DNA of 64,000 bases from the NCBI GenBank assembly GCA_003550325.1, contig QKWP01000001.1, positions 1 through 64,000 on the forward strand. Reading direction: 5' to 3'. Shown here one piece after another: positions 1-11,472 of the stretch; the first letter of the stretch is position 1, and every line of letters starts with the position of its first letter. The translations under genes were made by a program, and so were the position numbers. The notes under the pieces were generated by a model. That model was not told where the DNA came from, ran no database searches, and saw nothing but the letters and a program-made list of their open reading frames with translations. Source of the DNA: Gigaspora rosea (lineage: Eukaryota; Glomeromycota; Glomeromycetes; Diversisporales; Gigasporaceae).

Positions 1-330
1 ATAACCCTGAGGGCATACCTAAAATTTTGATTGGCTAATATCAAAATCAACATCACGTATCTTGTAAAACCCGATTAACATAAGGTAGAGTATTATATTA
101 AAACTTGCTTATATAAAAATTTTTAGGAATAGCATATTTATTTACAAAATTTATTGAAATAGATTACTTAGCTAAATTTGCAATTGGTGTACAGCTTTCT
201 AAACAATATAAAACTGTGACATATAAGCTATTCATATTTTTCAAAAATTATAAAGGTTAAGTACTCAGTAATGTCATAACAGATCTAATTGGCACATGAC
301 ATTGCATATCGTGTGATGAAAAACTATGAA

Positions 331-394
331 GAGGGCATGCCCGGGCATAGAGGGGCATGCCTTGAGCCTTGGGCATGCCCCTAGGGGCATGCCC
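331..394. repeat. GC-rich palindrome cluster
   Basis: Four copies of the palindrome GGGCATGCCC (or GGGGCATGCC) lie at 333-342, 352-361, 371-380 and 384-394, in DNA that is otherwise extremely AT-rich. The cluster sits where the second half of the MITE fragment at 418-559 would be expected. No coding sense is visible. Origin and function are unknown. Confidence 0.75.
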
Positions 395-417
395 AATAAT
401 TTTCCCGAGCCCCCCAC

Positions 418-559
418 CTACCGAAGACTTGTTATCATAGTAAAATATTTCGCTTTTAAAGATTTTTTGGATTTTTCTTTGCTTCTTTATTGTTTTGATT
501 ACATGAGATTCTGCAATCCGATTGGCTGAACATATGAGCGGTGATGATCACCTGTGGTG
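418..559 (-). mobile_element. Half of a MITE related to the one near 47190-47545
   Basis: This stretch matches the reverse complement of about 47233-47386, including the terminal block GAGCGGTGATGATCACC and the inner block TTATCATAGTAAAATATTT. Only one half is present; the other side is replaced by the GC-rich palindrome cluster. The family has long inverted ends and no coding capacity. Confidence 0.65.
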
Positions 560-1208
560 ATATTAAATTTTACCATAAAAGTAAACAATGGATCATCAAT
601 CAACATTGTTATTTTTACAACTTTTAACAACTTCGCAACTTCGCAACATACCGCCAACCTTCGCAACACCACTTAAACCTTTTTTTTTATTTATTTTATT
701 ACAAAAATTTGCACTTTTTTAACATTAGTTACTTTGTTTTAATTATTTTTTAAATTTTATAAATACTTTTTTGTTCGACTAATTTTTCTTTAAGTTTTTT
801 TTTTTATTTTTCAAATTATAACTTAATAGGTAAATAATTCTATATACTGTAATATACTATATAACTTTTAATTATAGATTTCTTAATTAATATATATGTA
901 GTTGCTGATACTGTGAATAGCAAACTGCCAATTTGCTAGCATATATATTAATGGAATTTAAAATCCATATATGATTGTAGACAGTGTAAATATAAGTAGT
1001 AAAACCTCTGGCAAGCTCTAGCCATACGAATGTGATGGATAACTATCTTGCTAAGTCTGCTGGCTTATATTTTTTATATAAGTCTTTATCTTCCGGCTCA
1101 CTATGAGATCATTGATTTTAAATTCTTTATTTTTATTTTATTTTTTATATTTTATTTTTAATGCAATAATTATTAATAAACTTTTAAACATATACACATT
1201 TTGAAAGG
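560..1208. other. AT-rich upstream region of the 1209 gene
   Basis: T- and A-rich sequence with no recognisable element. It probably holds the promoter and 5' leader of the gene starting at 1209. No TATA box could be singled out because TATA-like words are everywhere. Confidence 0.4.
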
Positions 1209-2436
1209 ATGTTCGGGCAAAAACTCGCCAGTTTCAAGACCACCAAAACCACCAAAGGAAAAGCTACACGTAGACAAGATCCAATAGCAGAAATGGAACA
1301 AGACATTGTGAAAGCTGGAAGTTCAACTGTGGAAGCCGCAGGTTCACCTGAACCTGTGCGAACTTTCGAAGGTTGTTAATTTAATTTAAAATTATATTTT
1401 TTAATTATTTTTTTATTTTTTAAATATTTTCATTGATTATAATTTAATTTTAAATAAAGTATCGCATACAACGATCTCTAAGCTATTAGAGAACCAGGGC
1501 GAACTTCTTCACCATGTTAAGCGAATTGGTTCGAAAGTGGATCAGCTTAAAGAGCGAATGAAAAGACTCGAAAACAATTTTGCTAAGAAATACGATGCAA
1601 AGAATGAAAAGGCTTTCCTTGAGGTAATTTTTTTTTAATTTTTTTAATATTTATTTTAATTTTTTATATTTTTTTTTTAATTTTTTATATTTTATTCTAA
1701 TAATTTTTTTATAATTAGCAAAGCATTAAAGGAATTGCCAATGAGTTGATAGACAACTCCATCTATCCTACGAATGCAGAACTCAAGAGAAGAGCAGAGG
1801 ACTATTTTAGAGAGCATAGTCATGAATTCATGCGAAGATTGTCAGAGAAAGATTGGAAGGCTTATTATGCGAAGAATCTTTATGGACCTGTAAAAATTTA
1901 TTTTTTTTTTTTAAAAATATTCGAATTTATTCGAAAATATTTAAATATTTTTCAAATAAATTCGAAAAATGTTTAAATATTTTCGAATAAATTCGAAAAG
2001 TGTTTGCAATTTTTGCATATATTCGAAAATATTAAATAAGTTATTATTTTCTATTTTAAAAAATTTTTAGCTTTTGGAAAAAGTTAGGTTGTTGCAAAGC
2101 ACTTTAACCACTAAAACTAAAGACTCTATTTTTTCTATTTTTGGTAATCTTTTAGACCCTATTAACACCAAGGTGAAACCTGAAGAAGTTTTGAATTAGA
2201 AGAAATCAAAAAAGACGAAAAATTGTTTTAAGCTTCTTTTTGCAAGAGTTGCGAATAGTTCTGATGAAAATGATACTTACGTTGTTCGAATTTTAAATAG
2301 GATTTGGCTCGCCAGAAAAACAACTGACCACAAGACTGCATACGCAATAGCGGTATGCAAATCTATTTTTAGCCAAAACTACGAAAAGTTAACGATTTCT
2401 GAAGATATCGTTAAAGAAGATCTTGAAAAATATCAA

Positions 2437-2493
<57 letters not shown>

Positions 2494-3038
2494 TACTAAA
2501 AATTTGTTCAATTTTTCGAAATAAAGCGAATGTTAGAACGACGTGATTCGTTTTCGACATTAGTTTCGGAGGATATAAAAGAAAGAAACGAACCAGAAGA
2601 ATTAGAAGAAAGAAACGAACCAGAAGAAGTTGGAGAACAATTAGAAGAATTCGAACGAGTATATTTATATATAAATTATATAGAAATATTATCACTTTTT
2701 TTTATAATTATTTTAAATATTTAAAAAATTTATAGGATATATCTAATTATCGCAAACGACCTTCACAATCCTCCAAAAAAGTAAATTTATATTTTAAAAT
2801 ATAAATTTTTTTTTAAATTTTTAAATTGAATTTTTATTTGAAAAATATTTTTTAGGCAACAAAAAGGCTAAGAAAAGGCAAGTATATTTAAAATTTCTTA
2901 AAAATTTGCGATTTTTTGCATCGTGTTCAAATTTTAGAAATTTTCGAATATATTTAAAAAGATGAAAGATCTACAACTTTGACAAAAAATATAGATTATA
3001 GATCCGATGAAGAACAAGAACCTAATTATGACGTATAA
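1209..3038 (+). CDS. Eight-exon gene of unknown function, with an internal TAG
   Basis: I do not recognise this protein. Exons that keep one frame across GT-AG introns are 1209-1371, 1460-1623, 1719-1889, 2071-2436, 2527-2658, 2736-2780, 2856-2881 and 2969-3038 (introns 75-181 bp), giving 379 codons including the stop. The N-terminus (MFGQKLASFKTTK) is basic. Residues about 60-105 look like a coiled coil (KLLENQGELLHHVKRIGSKV). A charged C-terminal part has the repeat ERNEPEE twice, followed by a basic stretch (ATKRLRKGK). No signal peptide or membrane segment is seen. Codon 209 is an in-frame TAG (2197-2199), and the frame continues sensibly after it for 170 codons. So it is either a recent pseudogene, a sequence error, or a 208-residue short form. 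The last acceptor (2968) was chosen because it alone keeps the frame open. It is the only host-like gene in the window. Confidence 0.6.
2437..2492. repeat. (ATT)n microsatellite inside intron 4
   Basis: About 18 ATT/TTA units with one interruption (TTAG) begin right at the inferred 5' splice site (CAA|GTTATT) and fill the first two thirds of the intron at 2437-2526. The donor GT is the first two bases of the array, so length change here would act directly next to a splice site. Confidence 0.8.
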
Positions 3039-3424
3039 AACTTTTTTTTTGTTTTGTTTTTTTTATATACGCTACTTTTTTTTGTCTTTTTTTTTTTATT
3101 TTTTTAATAAAAATGCTATTATTATTTTGCTTTATATTTGTAATTTTTAAATTTTTTTAAAAAATAAAGTTATTAATAAATTATATATGCATTTATTATA
3201 ATAAAATATGTAATATTAATTAAAAATATATATTTAATTTAAAAATGTAATTTATATAATAATAAATAAAAAATATAAAATTTTATATTCAATTGCGAAA
3301 ATTTTAAAAAAAATTCAAAATTTTGCGAAATATTGCAAAATATTGCAGATTTAAATGATAATATGCAAAATATTACCTCCTGCGACCCCTGAAGGGATAA
3401 TTAGGTAGAGGTTGCATTTTTTTT
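3039..3424. other. Downstream AT-rich region
   Basis: Terminal region after the gene ending at 3038, with AATAAA-like words near 3105 and 3165. Nothing else is seen except scattered GCGAAATATTGC words towards 3330. Confidence 0.4.
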
Positions 3425-3605
3425 TTATTTGGCCTATTTCGCAGTATTTCGCAGTATTTCGCAATATATTTCGAAATATTTCGAAAGAAATGCATGCCGA
3501 AATCTTTCGAAAGATTGCGCATATTTCGAAAGATTTCACGTCGATCACAATTCTTTCGAAAGATTTCGGCATGCAATATCTTTCGAAAGATTTCTTATAT
3601 TTATT
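3425..3605. repeat. Degenerate TTTCGCAGT / TTTCGAAAG tandem and inverted repeat
   Basis: ATTTCGCAGT occurs three times in tandem (about 3435-3465), followed by at least six TTTCGAAA(G) words. Since TTTCGAAA is its own reverse complement, the block can fold on itself, and this explains the short open frames on both strands here. Confidence 0.65.
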
Positions 3606-4753
3606 TTGCTGATGTATGACATATTGTAATTATTACTACACGTCGTAATTATTACTATATGTCATAATTATTATTATTTCTACTACTTTAGTAATAAATA
3701 ATTATTACATTATAACAAATTGCATTTTGAATTATGGCAGCAATCATTATATACATTTAGCTTTTATTTTTATCTTTTTTTATCTGTAATGATTTATTGC
3801 AGGCAAATTTGCAAATCAATAAAAAAAGAAATCAATGATTCTGATTTGATTGCTATAATATTACTACTAATAATGGCAACTAATATTATACATATGTGCT
3901 AACACATTAACATGTTATAAAGAATTGACAAAAGGAGTAATAATATGTTAACAAGAAACATGTTGGGCAAATGCAGTAAGCTATGTAAAATATAATTAAT
4001 TTTTGTGTATCAAAATATTAAAGTCAAATTTTAGACCCTTAATTTAAAGATTTATTACTATTTATTATTATTTAATTCTTATAATTTTATTATTTTTTTA
4101 GCAATAGCTTTACTTATTAGCTAATTATAAAATTGTATCGAAATTGTTATAATTTCTATTTAATTTACTGTAAAAAATTCTATTACAAAACTTATAGGCT
4201 ATTACAATGACAAATATGATTAATTTATTTTTATTACAAGTTACAATTCCTATTATAACTTATTGTTACAAAAAATTACAAAAATTACAAACTACTATAG
4301 TAATATACAGTATGCAGTTAAAGTTGAGTTTGTTTGTATTGAGATTATAATAATAATCTATTATAATTTGTTGTAAAAATTTGCTATAAATCTTGGTTTA
4401 TTATATATATTTTTGTTAAAAAAATAGTTATAAATTTTACAATACTATGATTTACTATAAACAATTTGCTACAAAAAATTTTTTTTTGCAAACTTATAAC
4501 AATCATAATGCACATTATGCAATTAAGATTGAGTTATTTTTGTAGTGAAATTACTATTATATTTGCTAAAAAAATTTTGGTATAAAACTTACTGGTTATT
4601 ATAGTAACAGGCAGTATATGGTTAAGGTTTAGTTGAAAATATAGTCATAAATTCTATCAGAAATTACTGTCAAAAATTTGTTATAAAATTTATAAGCTAT
4701 TGTGATACATATGGTATGCAGTTGAGTTAGTTTGTATTGGAATTAATATCATA
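3606..4753. other. AT-rich DNA, no gene seen
   Basis: Long runs of TTATTA/TTACAA-type words, for example repeated GTAATTATTACTA near 3625-3700 and repeated forms of ATTACTATAAATTTGCTA at 4150-4720. This looks like a decayed repeat; no boundary can be drawn. Confidence 0.35.
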
Positions 4754-5098
4754 AGGGTGGTGACAGATATTACATAATATTTTAGAGGGGGATGGGGTCT
4801 CTAAAATTTTACGTTAAATATAGAAGTTTATAATAGTCAATTAAATTTCTCTTATATAGGGGGAGGGGAATAGAGGGTATAGTAAAATTATATTATATAA
4901 TATATGTTACTACTCTAATTTCTATCATATTATAATTTACTATAAAATTTATTTGCTATTACAGCATGTAGTTGAATCAATTTGTATTAAAATTATAGTT
5001 ATAATTTTTGCTATAACATAGTATATAGTTGTTGGTTTGTATTAGAATTAACACCCCCCCACCTCCTAAAATCTTATGTAATATCTGTCATTGCCCTT
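4754..5098. mobile_element. MITE, about 345 bp, with about 35-bp inverted ends
   Basis: The left end AAGGGTGGTGACAGATATTA is mirrored by the right end (TAATATCTGTCATTGCCCTT), and the mirror extends inward over ACATAA(G/T)ATTTTAG. There is no coding frame. The target duplication is ambiguous (AT at most). A G-rich block next to the left end and a C-rich block next to the right end also mirror each other. Confidence 0.65.
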
Positions 5099-5616
5099 AT
5101 CTAAACCTATTGTGGAGTACTAATTAAAAGTTTAAAAAGGCAAATTTGCTTATATAATTTGCTTTTTTTCTAACTCTATATAATTCTAACTCTAATTAAG
5201 TTATATAATTGGACATAGCTTCAGGTCAAAGAGATATAAACTAAATATTTTTGACTAAAGATGCCTAGAATTTCTTTAAATTAATAGTTGTGTCTTCTAT
5301 TATAATTTACTGTTTTGATATGTAAGTATTAAAGAAGCTTTTATCTTAAATCATTTGCTACTCAAAAGTATGAGATAATTTTGGCTATTAGTAATTGAGT
5401 ATAGAGTTAAGTAGTATACTACAAAAATGTAAATTAGAACAAATATTTAGAAATTATGGTAGTAATATATAGTTATAAAAAAAAATTTGTAAAACTAAGT
5501 TACTTTTTCTATTAACTCTAACTCTAACTATTAAAAGGACTATATTAGCAAATTTATAATAGTATAATTTTATGTAAGATCTTACAAACTGTAATATAAG
5601 CAAAATATTTTGTAAT
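5099..5616. other. AT-rich DNA with one long-distance inverted segment
   Basis: No gene. The 58 bp at 5218-5275 have a clear inverted counterpart at 62752-62808 (shared words GACCTGAAGCTATGTC and ATATTTAGTTTATATC with few differences), so both are probably pieces of one dispersed repeat. Confidence 0.45.
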
Positions 5617-5624
5617 ATATTTTA

Positions 5625-6711
5625 GGGGATCAATTTTTATACCCCTACATTTAATATTCATACCCCTGCAAATTTAATATTTTTTTAAACTTTAAGTGAA
5701 GATATTTTAGTAACTACCAAATCAAATTTAATAAAGTTTCTTTTTAAAATTCTATAGACTCATAGAATTCAAATAAAAAAAAGTTTATTGAATTTGGTCC
5801 AGTAGTTGCTAAGTTATCTTTGCTCAAAGTTTGAAAAAAATCAAAACGTCTATCAAAACATCTATCAAAACAAACTACAAAATTTTTTTTAAACTTTGAG
5901 CGAAAATATCTCTGCAACTACTAAGCCAAATTCAATGAACTTTTTCTGTTTGAATACTATGAATCTATAGAATTAAAATAAAAAAAATTCATAGAATTTA
6001 ACTTAATAGTTACAGTGTTATCTTTATACAAATTTTAAAAAAAATCCAAAACGTCTGTCTATCAAAACAAAAGCTGCGCCAAAATTTTTTTAAAATTTAA
6101 ATGAAGATAACTTAGCAACTACCAAGCCAAATTTGATAAAAATTTTTTTATTTGCATTCTATGAATTCATAGAATTCCAATAAAAAAATTTATCGAATTT
6201 GACTTAGTGGTTGCTAAGTTATCTTCACTTAAAGTTTGAAAAAATTTTGGCATAGCTTTTGTTTTGATAGACGGTTTAGATTTTTTTTAAAAGTTAAATA
6301 AAGATAACACTGTAACTATTAAGCTAAATTCTATGAATTTTTTTATTTTAATTCTATAGATTCATAGTATTCAAATAAAAAAAGTTCATTGAATTTGGCT
6401 TAGTAGTTGCAGAGATATCTTCATTCAAAGTTTAAAGAAAATTTTGTAATTTGGTAGACAGATGTTTTGATAGACGTTTTGATTTTTTTCAAACTTTGAT
6501 CAAAGATATCTTAGCAACTACTAGACCAAATTTATTAAACTTTTTTTTTATTTGAATTTTGTAAATCTATAGAATTTAAAAAAAAAAAACTTTATTAAAT
6601 TTGATTTGGTAGTTACTAAGATATCTAGATATCTTCACTCAAAGTTTAAAAAAAAGTTAAATTTGCAGGAGGTATAAATATTAAATATGGGGGTATAAAA
6701 ATTGATCTCTT
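5625..6711. mobile_element. 1.09-kb foldback element, near-perfect palindrome
   Basis: The left arm starts GGGGATCAATTTTTATACCC and the right arm ends with its mirror. The exact centre is TTCTATGAATTCATAGAA at about 6157-6176. Each arm holds imperfect tandem units of roughly 150-190 bp, each with a block like ACTACTAAGCCAAATTCAAT and one like AAGATATCTTCACTCAAAG. The sequence ATATTTTA flanks both sides (5617-5624 and 6712-6719), an 8-bp target duplication of hAT type. No protein is encoded. Confidence 0.8.
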
Positions 6712-6720
6712 ATATTTTAA

Positions 6721-6810
6721 GATATTTCAAAATATCAAATTTTCAAAATATTTCAAAAGTAGGTTCAAAATATTTCAAAAATAGTTTCAAAATATTTCAA
6801 AATATTTTAG
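6721..6810. repeat. TTTCAAAATA tandem repeat
   Basis: Six to seven imperfect copies of TTTCAAAATA/TTTCAAAAGT. Confidence 0.75.
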
Positions 6811-7065
6811 GACTAGAAAACCAACTGGATTAGTAGATCTGTAATCTAGATGTGCATTTGACTAATATTTTCAAAATAGTTCAATAATGTACAAATTATG
6901 TACTTCAAGATTAAATTAGATCTTTTGTTTATAATTAGATCTTCTGTTTTGTTTTTTTTTTGCTTTTTTGTTTTAATTTTGTTTTTTGTTTTTATTTTAT
7001 TTTTTTGTTTTTATTTGGTTTTTTTTCATTTTTATTTAGGTTTATATAATTTAGCGCATATGTGT

Positions 7066-7350
7066 TGTAACGCACCCATCTGATAAACCAATCAGATCGT
7101 AGGATTAGGTGTAATGTGAAATCGAGAAAAAATAGCGATCTTTTAAAAAAATTACCTGTGGCTCATAATTTTGCTTATAAAACGAAACTATTCTTCGTGC
7201 TCTAACAAAAAAAACTCCTTGCAAAATTTTACTATAAACCCCCCTTTCTCGCCTACGCTATTCTAACCTCACCTAACCCTAACTAAAAAAAATGGGTTAT
7301 TTTGGTTGTTTTGATTTCATGTTACACCAAATCATATGAGGTGCGCTACA
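7066..7350. mobile_element. MITE, 285 bp, ends TGTAACGCACC / GGTGCGCTACA
   Basis: Inverted ends, plus a second inner inverted block (TTAGGTGTAATGTGAAATC against GATTTCATGTTACACCAAA). The interior at 7257-7290 has CCTAACCCTAAC, a telomere-repeat-like tract. No coding frame; target duplication not clear. Confidence 0.65.
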
Positions 7351-7374
7351 GTGCACATGCGCAAAAATATTAAA

Positions 7375-8060
7375 TTCTTTTATTTATTTATTTATTTTTT
7401 AATTTTTATTTTATTTTATTTTTATTTTAGTACTTTACAAGAACACCTTTGCAAGAAAACAAACAACTTTTCAAAACTTTGTACAAGCCAACCCAACATA
7501 TAGCTAATTTCTTTAGCAATTTCTAAATTTCCAAGAACACTTCTTTAAAGAGATAAAGATTTAGTTAGAGCTTTATTTATTTTTTGTTTAACATAATTTA
7601 GTTTTGTTTTTTGTTTTTTTTTTTTTTTAAATTTGTTTTATTAATTTATTTTATTCTAGCACTTTGCAAAAACAGTCACTTACTTTTTGGCACTTTGCAA
7701 AAAAACCAATCTAGATTTTTTTTAGAAATTTGCTAGTTTTTTGGCATTTTGCAAGAACATTAACTTAGCTTTTGCAATTTCAGAATTTGCAAGAATATGA
7801 ACTCTTACTTCAGAGAAATGAAGCTTTGGAACTTTGTTTATTTTTTTTATTTAGTTTGCTTACATTTTTGTTTTTTTATTTGTTTTTTTACTTATTTTTT
7901 TAATTTTTATTTTATTTTATTTATTTCTAACTTTTTCAACACTTTGCAACTTTTCTGATATTTTACAAGAATGCCAACTTTAACTTCTCTGGCACTTTGC
8001 AAAAATAAACTAGATTTCTTCAGCAATTTGCAAAAACACTAGCACTTTTAAGAAAAATTT
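7375..8060. repeat. Degenerate tandem repeat, about 255-bp period
   Basis: Three divergent units (from about 7375, 7625 and 7880). Each begins with a TTTATTTT-rich run, then has a block like AGCACTTTGCAAAAACA, then TTTGCAAGAA words. No gene is visible in 7351-8533. Confidence 0.55.
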
Positions 8061-8533
8061 TTATTTTTTTCACTTTTCTACTATTTTTAGAAAGTATTTA
8101 AAAAAAGAAGCAAAAACAAAAGAAATAGTCAAAGTGAAGACGATAGTTAAAACAAAGAAGCGAGATAATAGCTAACTGCAAAGTGAGTGAAAATAAGTGT
8201 GTAGAGCTAGTTTTTTGTATATAGTAATAGAATTAAATATGACAAAGTGTGAAAGTAGTTTAAAATATTTATAATAATATATAATAAAATATGCAATATT
8301 GATTTTTTTTATATAAAATGCTATTTGAAACTTTATTTAAGTAAAAAAACAAAAAGTTTGCATTTTAAAAATTTCAGATCAACATTTGTACAGTGCATGA
8401 TGCTTAAAGACTAAAATAATTTTAAAAGCTAATAGTCTTGATAAGAAAAGATATCAAAAAAAGAAAACTACTATTTTGTAGTTTAGTTAATTTACACAAC
8501 TTAGCGGCTTTGTTTTTTAAAAAATTATTATTT

Positions 8534-8905
8534 GGAGTGAATCAGTAGAAAAGGGCCAAATTTTTCTAAGTAAAAGTTTTCTTGACTTTAAGTTAAGGGC
8601 ACTGCCAAGAATCAACTGATTTGATTTTGGCCAAAATTTTGACCCCTCTATTTTAGTCAGGTCTTCATATTAAATTTCCAGTTTTTCAGACCCCCCCCTA
8701 GGAAATCAGCTGATTTCTGGCCCTCTCCTAACAAAGATTTTAATAAATTTAATAAATTTTTTTAAATTTTAATTCTATATAATTTCAATATTAAAATAAA
8801 AAAATTTTTTGGCAAATTTGATCAAATAGTTGTCAAGATATTTTAATTTAAAAATTAAAATAATTTTACTAAAAATGATTTGTCCCTTTTCTACTGATTC
8901 ACCCC
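8534..8905. mobile_element. MITE, 372 bp, ends GGAGTGAATCAGTAG
   Basis: The left end GGAGTGAATCAGTAGAAAAG is mirrored by CTTTTCTACTGATTCACCCC at the right. ATTT flanks both sides, so a 3- or 4-bp target duplication is possible. Noncoding. Confidence 0.75.
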
Positions 8906-9214
8906 ATTTGTTTTTAAGTTATAACTTTTTAAAAATGCGTAATTTTTATATGATATGTAAAAAAATTGCCAAAAAGAGACAAATCATGTGACTTAGTCTT
9001 CTATGATTGGTCAATTTTAAAAAATAAAATTTTAAAAATTTTTAGCCAATCAGATTTAGCAAATTAAAATATAAAAATCAAATTTTAGCCAATTAAACTA
9101 TAAGAAATCAGCAAAACATCAAAATTAACTATAAAAATTTTCAAAATAGGACAAAGTCACGTAATTTTAGTCTTACTATAAAACAGGTACCAATGTGACA
9201 TTATACCTCCTATT
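8906..9214. other. AT-rich DNA, no gene seen
   Basis: Contains a weak inverted pair (AATCATGTGACTTAGTC near 8983 against a similar block near 9150) that may mark another decayed foldback. Nothing firm. Confidence 0.35.
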
Positions 9215-9800
9215 TTTATAAGTCTATAATTAATTATTTTAAATTAATTGAATAGCTAGAATAGATTGAAGAAAACCTAAGGTATATGCCATAGCATTAG
9301 TATATATAGTTTGTAAAGAAAAACCTTATAAAAACTATTTTTCTATAAAAGAAAAAAAACTATATAAGATATATTTGATGAAGATGTAATTTATATGAGA
9401 TATATTTAATGAAGGTATAGCTGTTGTATAGGATATATTTAGAAAAAATATATTTTTTTATTTTTGAGATAATATTGCAAGCATGTTCTCATAGATATTG
9501 AGAGATATTTCATAAAGACCAGATAGTATTTTGAAACCAATCTAAAAAATTATTCGACAAAGTATAAGAAATAATTTAGTTTGTTTGGTAGTAAGTGATT
9601 TAATATTTTTAAAAATATTAGAAGAGTAATTCCAATAATATATAGAATAAGATTATATTGTAGACTAGATGTATTGAATATAAAGTGAAGAAGAATATTA
9701 AGAATTGTAATTGGAGATACAGTAGTAATATTGAGAAAAGTAAGTATATTAGTAATAATACAAATTACAGATTATTGAATATTATTATGATTGTTTGGAC

Positions 9801-9972
9801 AGGACTCTGAAATATATATAGATAGGTCAGGTTAATTATAAAATTACTAAATATAAAAAGATCTGCAGAAAAAACTTTAAAAATAAGCAAAAAATTATTA
9901 TAAATAGAAAAGATCTGTATAAAAAATACACAAAATAAGCAAACTAATTTATTTATATATATTTTGGGTCCT
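9801..9972. mobile_element. hAT-type MITE, 172 bp, in the LINE relic
   Basis: Ends AGGACTCTGAAATATATA and (mirrored) AGGACCCAAAATATATA, flanked by the perfect 8-bp direct repeat GTTTGGAC (9793-9800 and 9973-9980). An 8-bp duplication is typical of hAT transposons. Inside are two copies of AAAAGATCTG...AAATAAGCAAA. Confidence 0.85.
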
Positions 9973-10355
9973 GTTTGGACAAAGAAGTAGGTTAAAGTTT
10001 TTTTAGTATTTGGTACAGTTAGAACATTTTGGTATGAAATATAGATAAGAATAGCAAATATAAAGATTTTTCATAGTTGGAAGATTATTAGTTAAAATTT
10101 TAATTCTAAATAAATTTTGAGTGATTGTGTTCAAGTATGTTTAGGATATTAAAACATAGTATCCAATTGATTTTAGTTATATTTTTAAATATTTTAAAAG
10201 TAGACCAGGAATATAGTTCTTGTATAAAAGTTCATATTTTGAAGGGGATAAAATGATATTCCATGGAAAATAATGTGGTTGATTTAAAAAATTATAGGTA
10301 ATTTTAAGTATTAGTTTGTTAGTTCTATGTTTTGCAAATAAGTCTGCTTGGTTAT

Positions 10356-10365
10356 AAAGAGAATT

Positions 10366-10368
<3 letters not shown>
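10356..10368. repeat. Left target-site duplication of LINE copy 1
   Basis: AAAGAGAATTAAA here and at 18655-18667 flank LINE copy 1 exactly: the poly(A) side on this end, the 5' end on the other. Thirteen identical bases show that the insertion is complete. Confidence 0.9.

Positions 10369-10399
<31 letters not shown>
10369..10399 (-). other. Poly(A) tail of LINE copy 1
   Basis: A run of 31 T on the plus strand. AAATAAA lies just upstream in LINE sense (about 10401-10410), followed directly by the tail, and the ORF2 stop (10425-10423) is only about 25 bases away. The 3' UTR of this copy is therefore very short. Confidence 0.9.
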
Positions 10400-10400
<1 letters not shown>

Positions 10401-11472
10401 TTTATTTTATATTTGAATTCTGCTATTCTGTGATGCAGTAGTGGGGAAAGTTTTCTCCTATGATGTCGAGATTTGAAGGGAGCAAGAGTACGTTCTGTAA
10501 TGATACCAATAGGAATTTTCTTATTGATGTACAGGAATGTGTAGTCAGAGATGAATTCTTCAGGATTTTCAAGTGGTAATTTCTTTTCTTCTGCGATTTT
10601 AAGTAGGATTCTTCTAAGTTCTGTATTGAAAGTAAAGTGGTCGGAAACACAGGTTAGTAGATGGGAGTAGTCTTCTAAGATGAAGTAACATCTAGGACAA
10701 AAGTAGTTTGGATATTTGTTGGGATTACGGAGGTGTAGGAGAAGGAGAGTAGGGAGTTCTTCGGCTATTAATTTAATTTTAAAGTTCTTGATATTGAATA
10801 GAGCGGGGTTAGTGTAGAGTGCTTTAGATTTATCGTTAAAGATCAGTGTTTCAAGGGTGATGTCTCAGTCAATGTTTTCCAGGTGGGATTCCCATAGCTG
10901 GTTTCTTTGTTAATTATGCCAAAGGATGTCGTTCGTTATTTTGTGTATCCGTTTCAGTAGTGTTTTGATCGGATAAATTGTGGGTATATCGTTAATTAGT
11001 GTCAAAAATCGGTTGTATAGGAATTTTTGGGGGTGATATCGAGAGGATATGGAGGAAGTGGGTCAGAGATTTTGAGATCTGGGTTATATGAAATTAAATT
11101 TTCAGTTTCCTTTCAATTAGCATTGTCATGAATATACATTGTAAGTATGGGAAGTCTGATCGGTCAAGTTTTAGATGTGAGGTGCGATGTATATCTATTG
11201 TATGCTCTACAAGGTTTTTGAATAATAGGTTATTAGTTGTTATATTCAATTTGGCTGTATTGTCTATCGTAGTAGAAATGAAGGTAAGTAGTGTTAGAGT
11301 AGTGTTAGTAGTGCATTTTTTTTGGATGGCCAGTATTTATTAAAGATACTAATTGTTGATCCGCTATGTTGCAATATGCAAGAAGCCACTATTTTTTTGT
11401 CATCAGTCTGGTTGTTGTTTTTGTTGATTGCAATATTTATCGAGATTGATTTCTTTTTAAAGTTGGAGGATA

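Larger units (their letters stand above)
9215..10368 (-). pseudogene. Old LINE relic: end of RNase H domain plus C-terminal region
   Basis: On the minus strand, conceptual translation gives long readable stretches: NQADLFAKHRTNKLI, which fits the last conserved Asp block of a LINE-type RNase H (N..AD..A); then NQPHYFPWN; then LPTMKNLYICYSYLYFIPKC followed by a SNCTKY block and CPNN, the usual C..C...C zinc-like tail of such LINEs. Several stops interrupt it. The base composition is more AT-rich than that of the neighbouring LINE, so it is older. It is a different family from LINE copies 1 and 2, in whose minus-strand frames no RNase H-like block was seen. LINE copy 1 is inserted in it, and the upstream piece of the RNase H block continues at 18655-18732. 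Confidence 0.7.

Noticed and set aside
326-529. 67-residue plus-strand open frame
   Set aside because: It runs from the GC-rich palindromes into a MITE fragment; composition follows the repeat.
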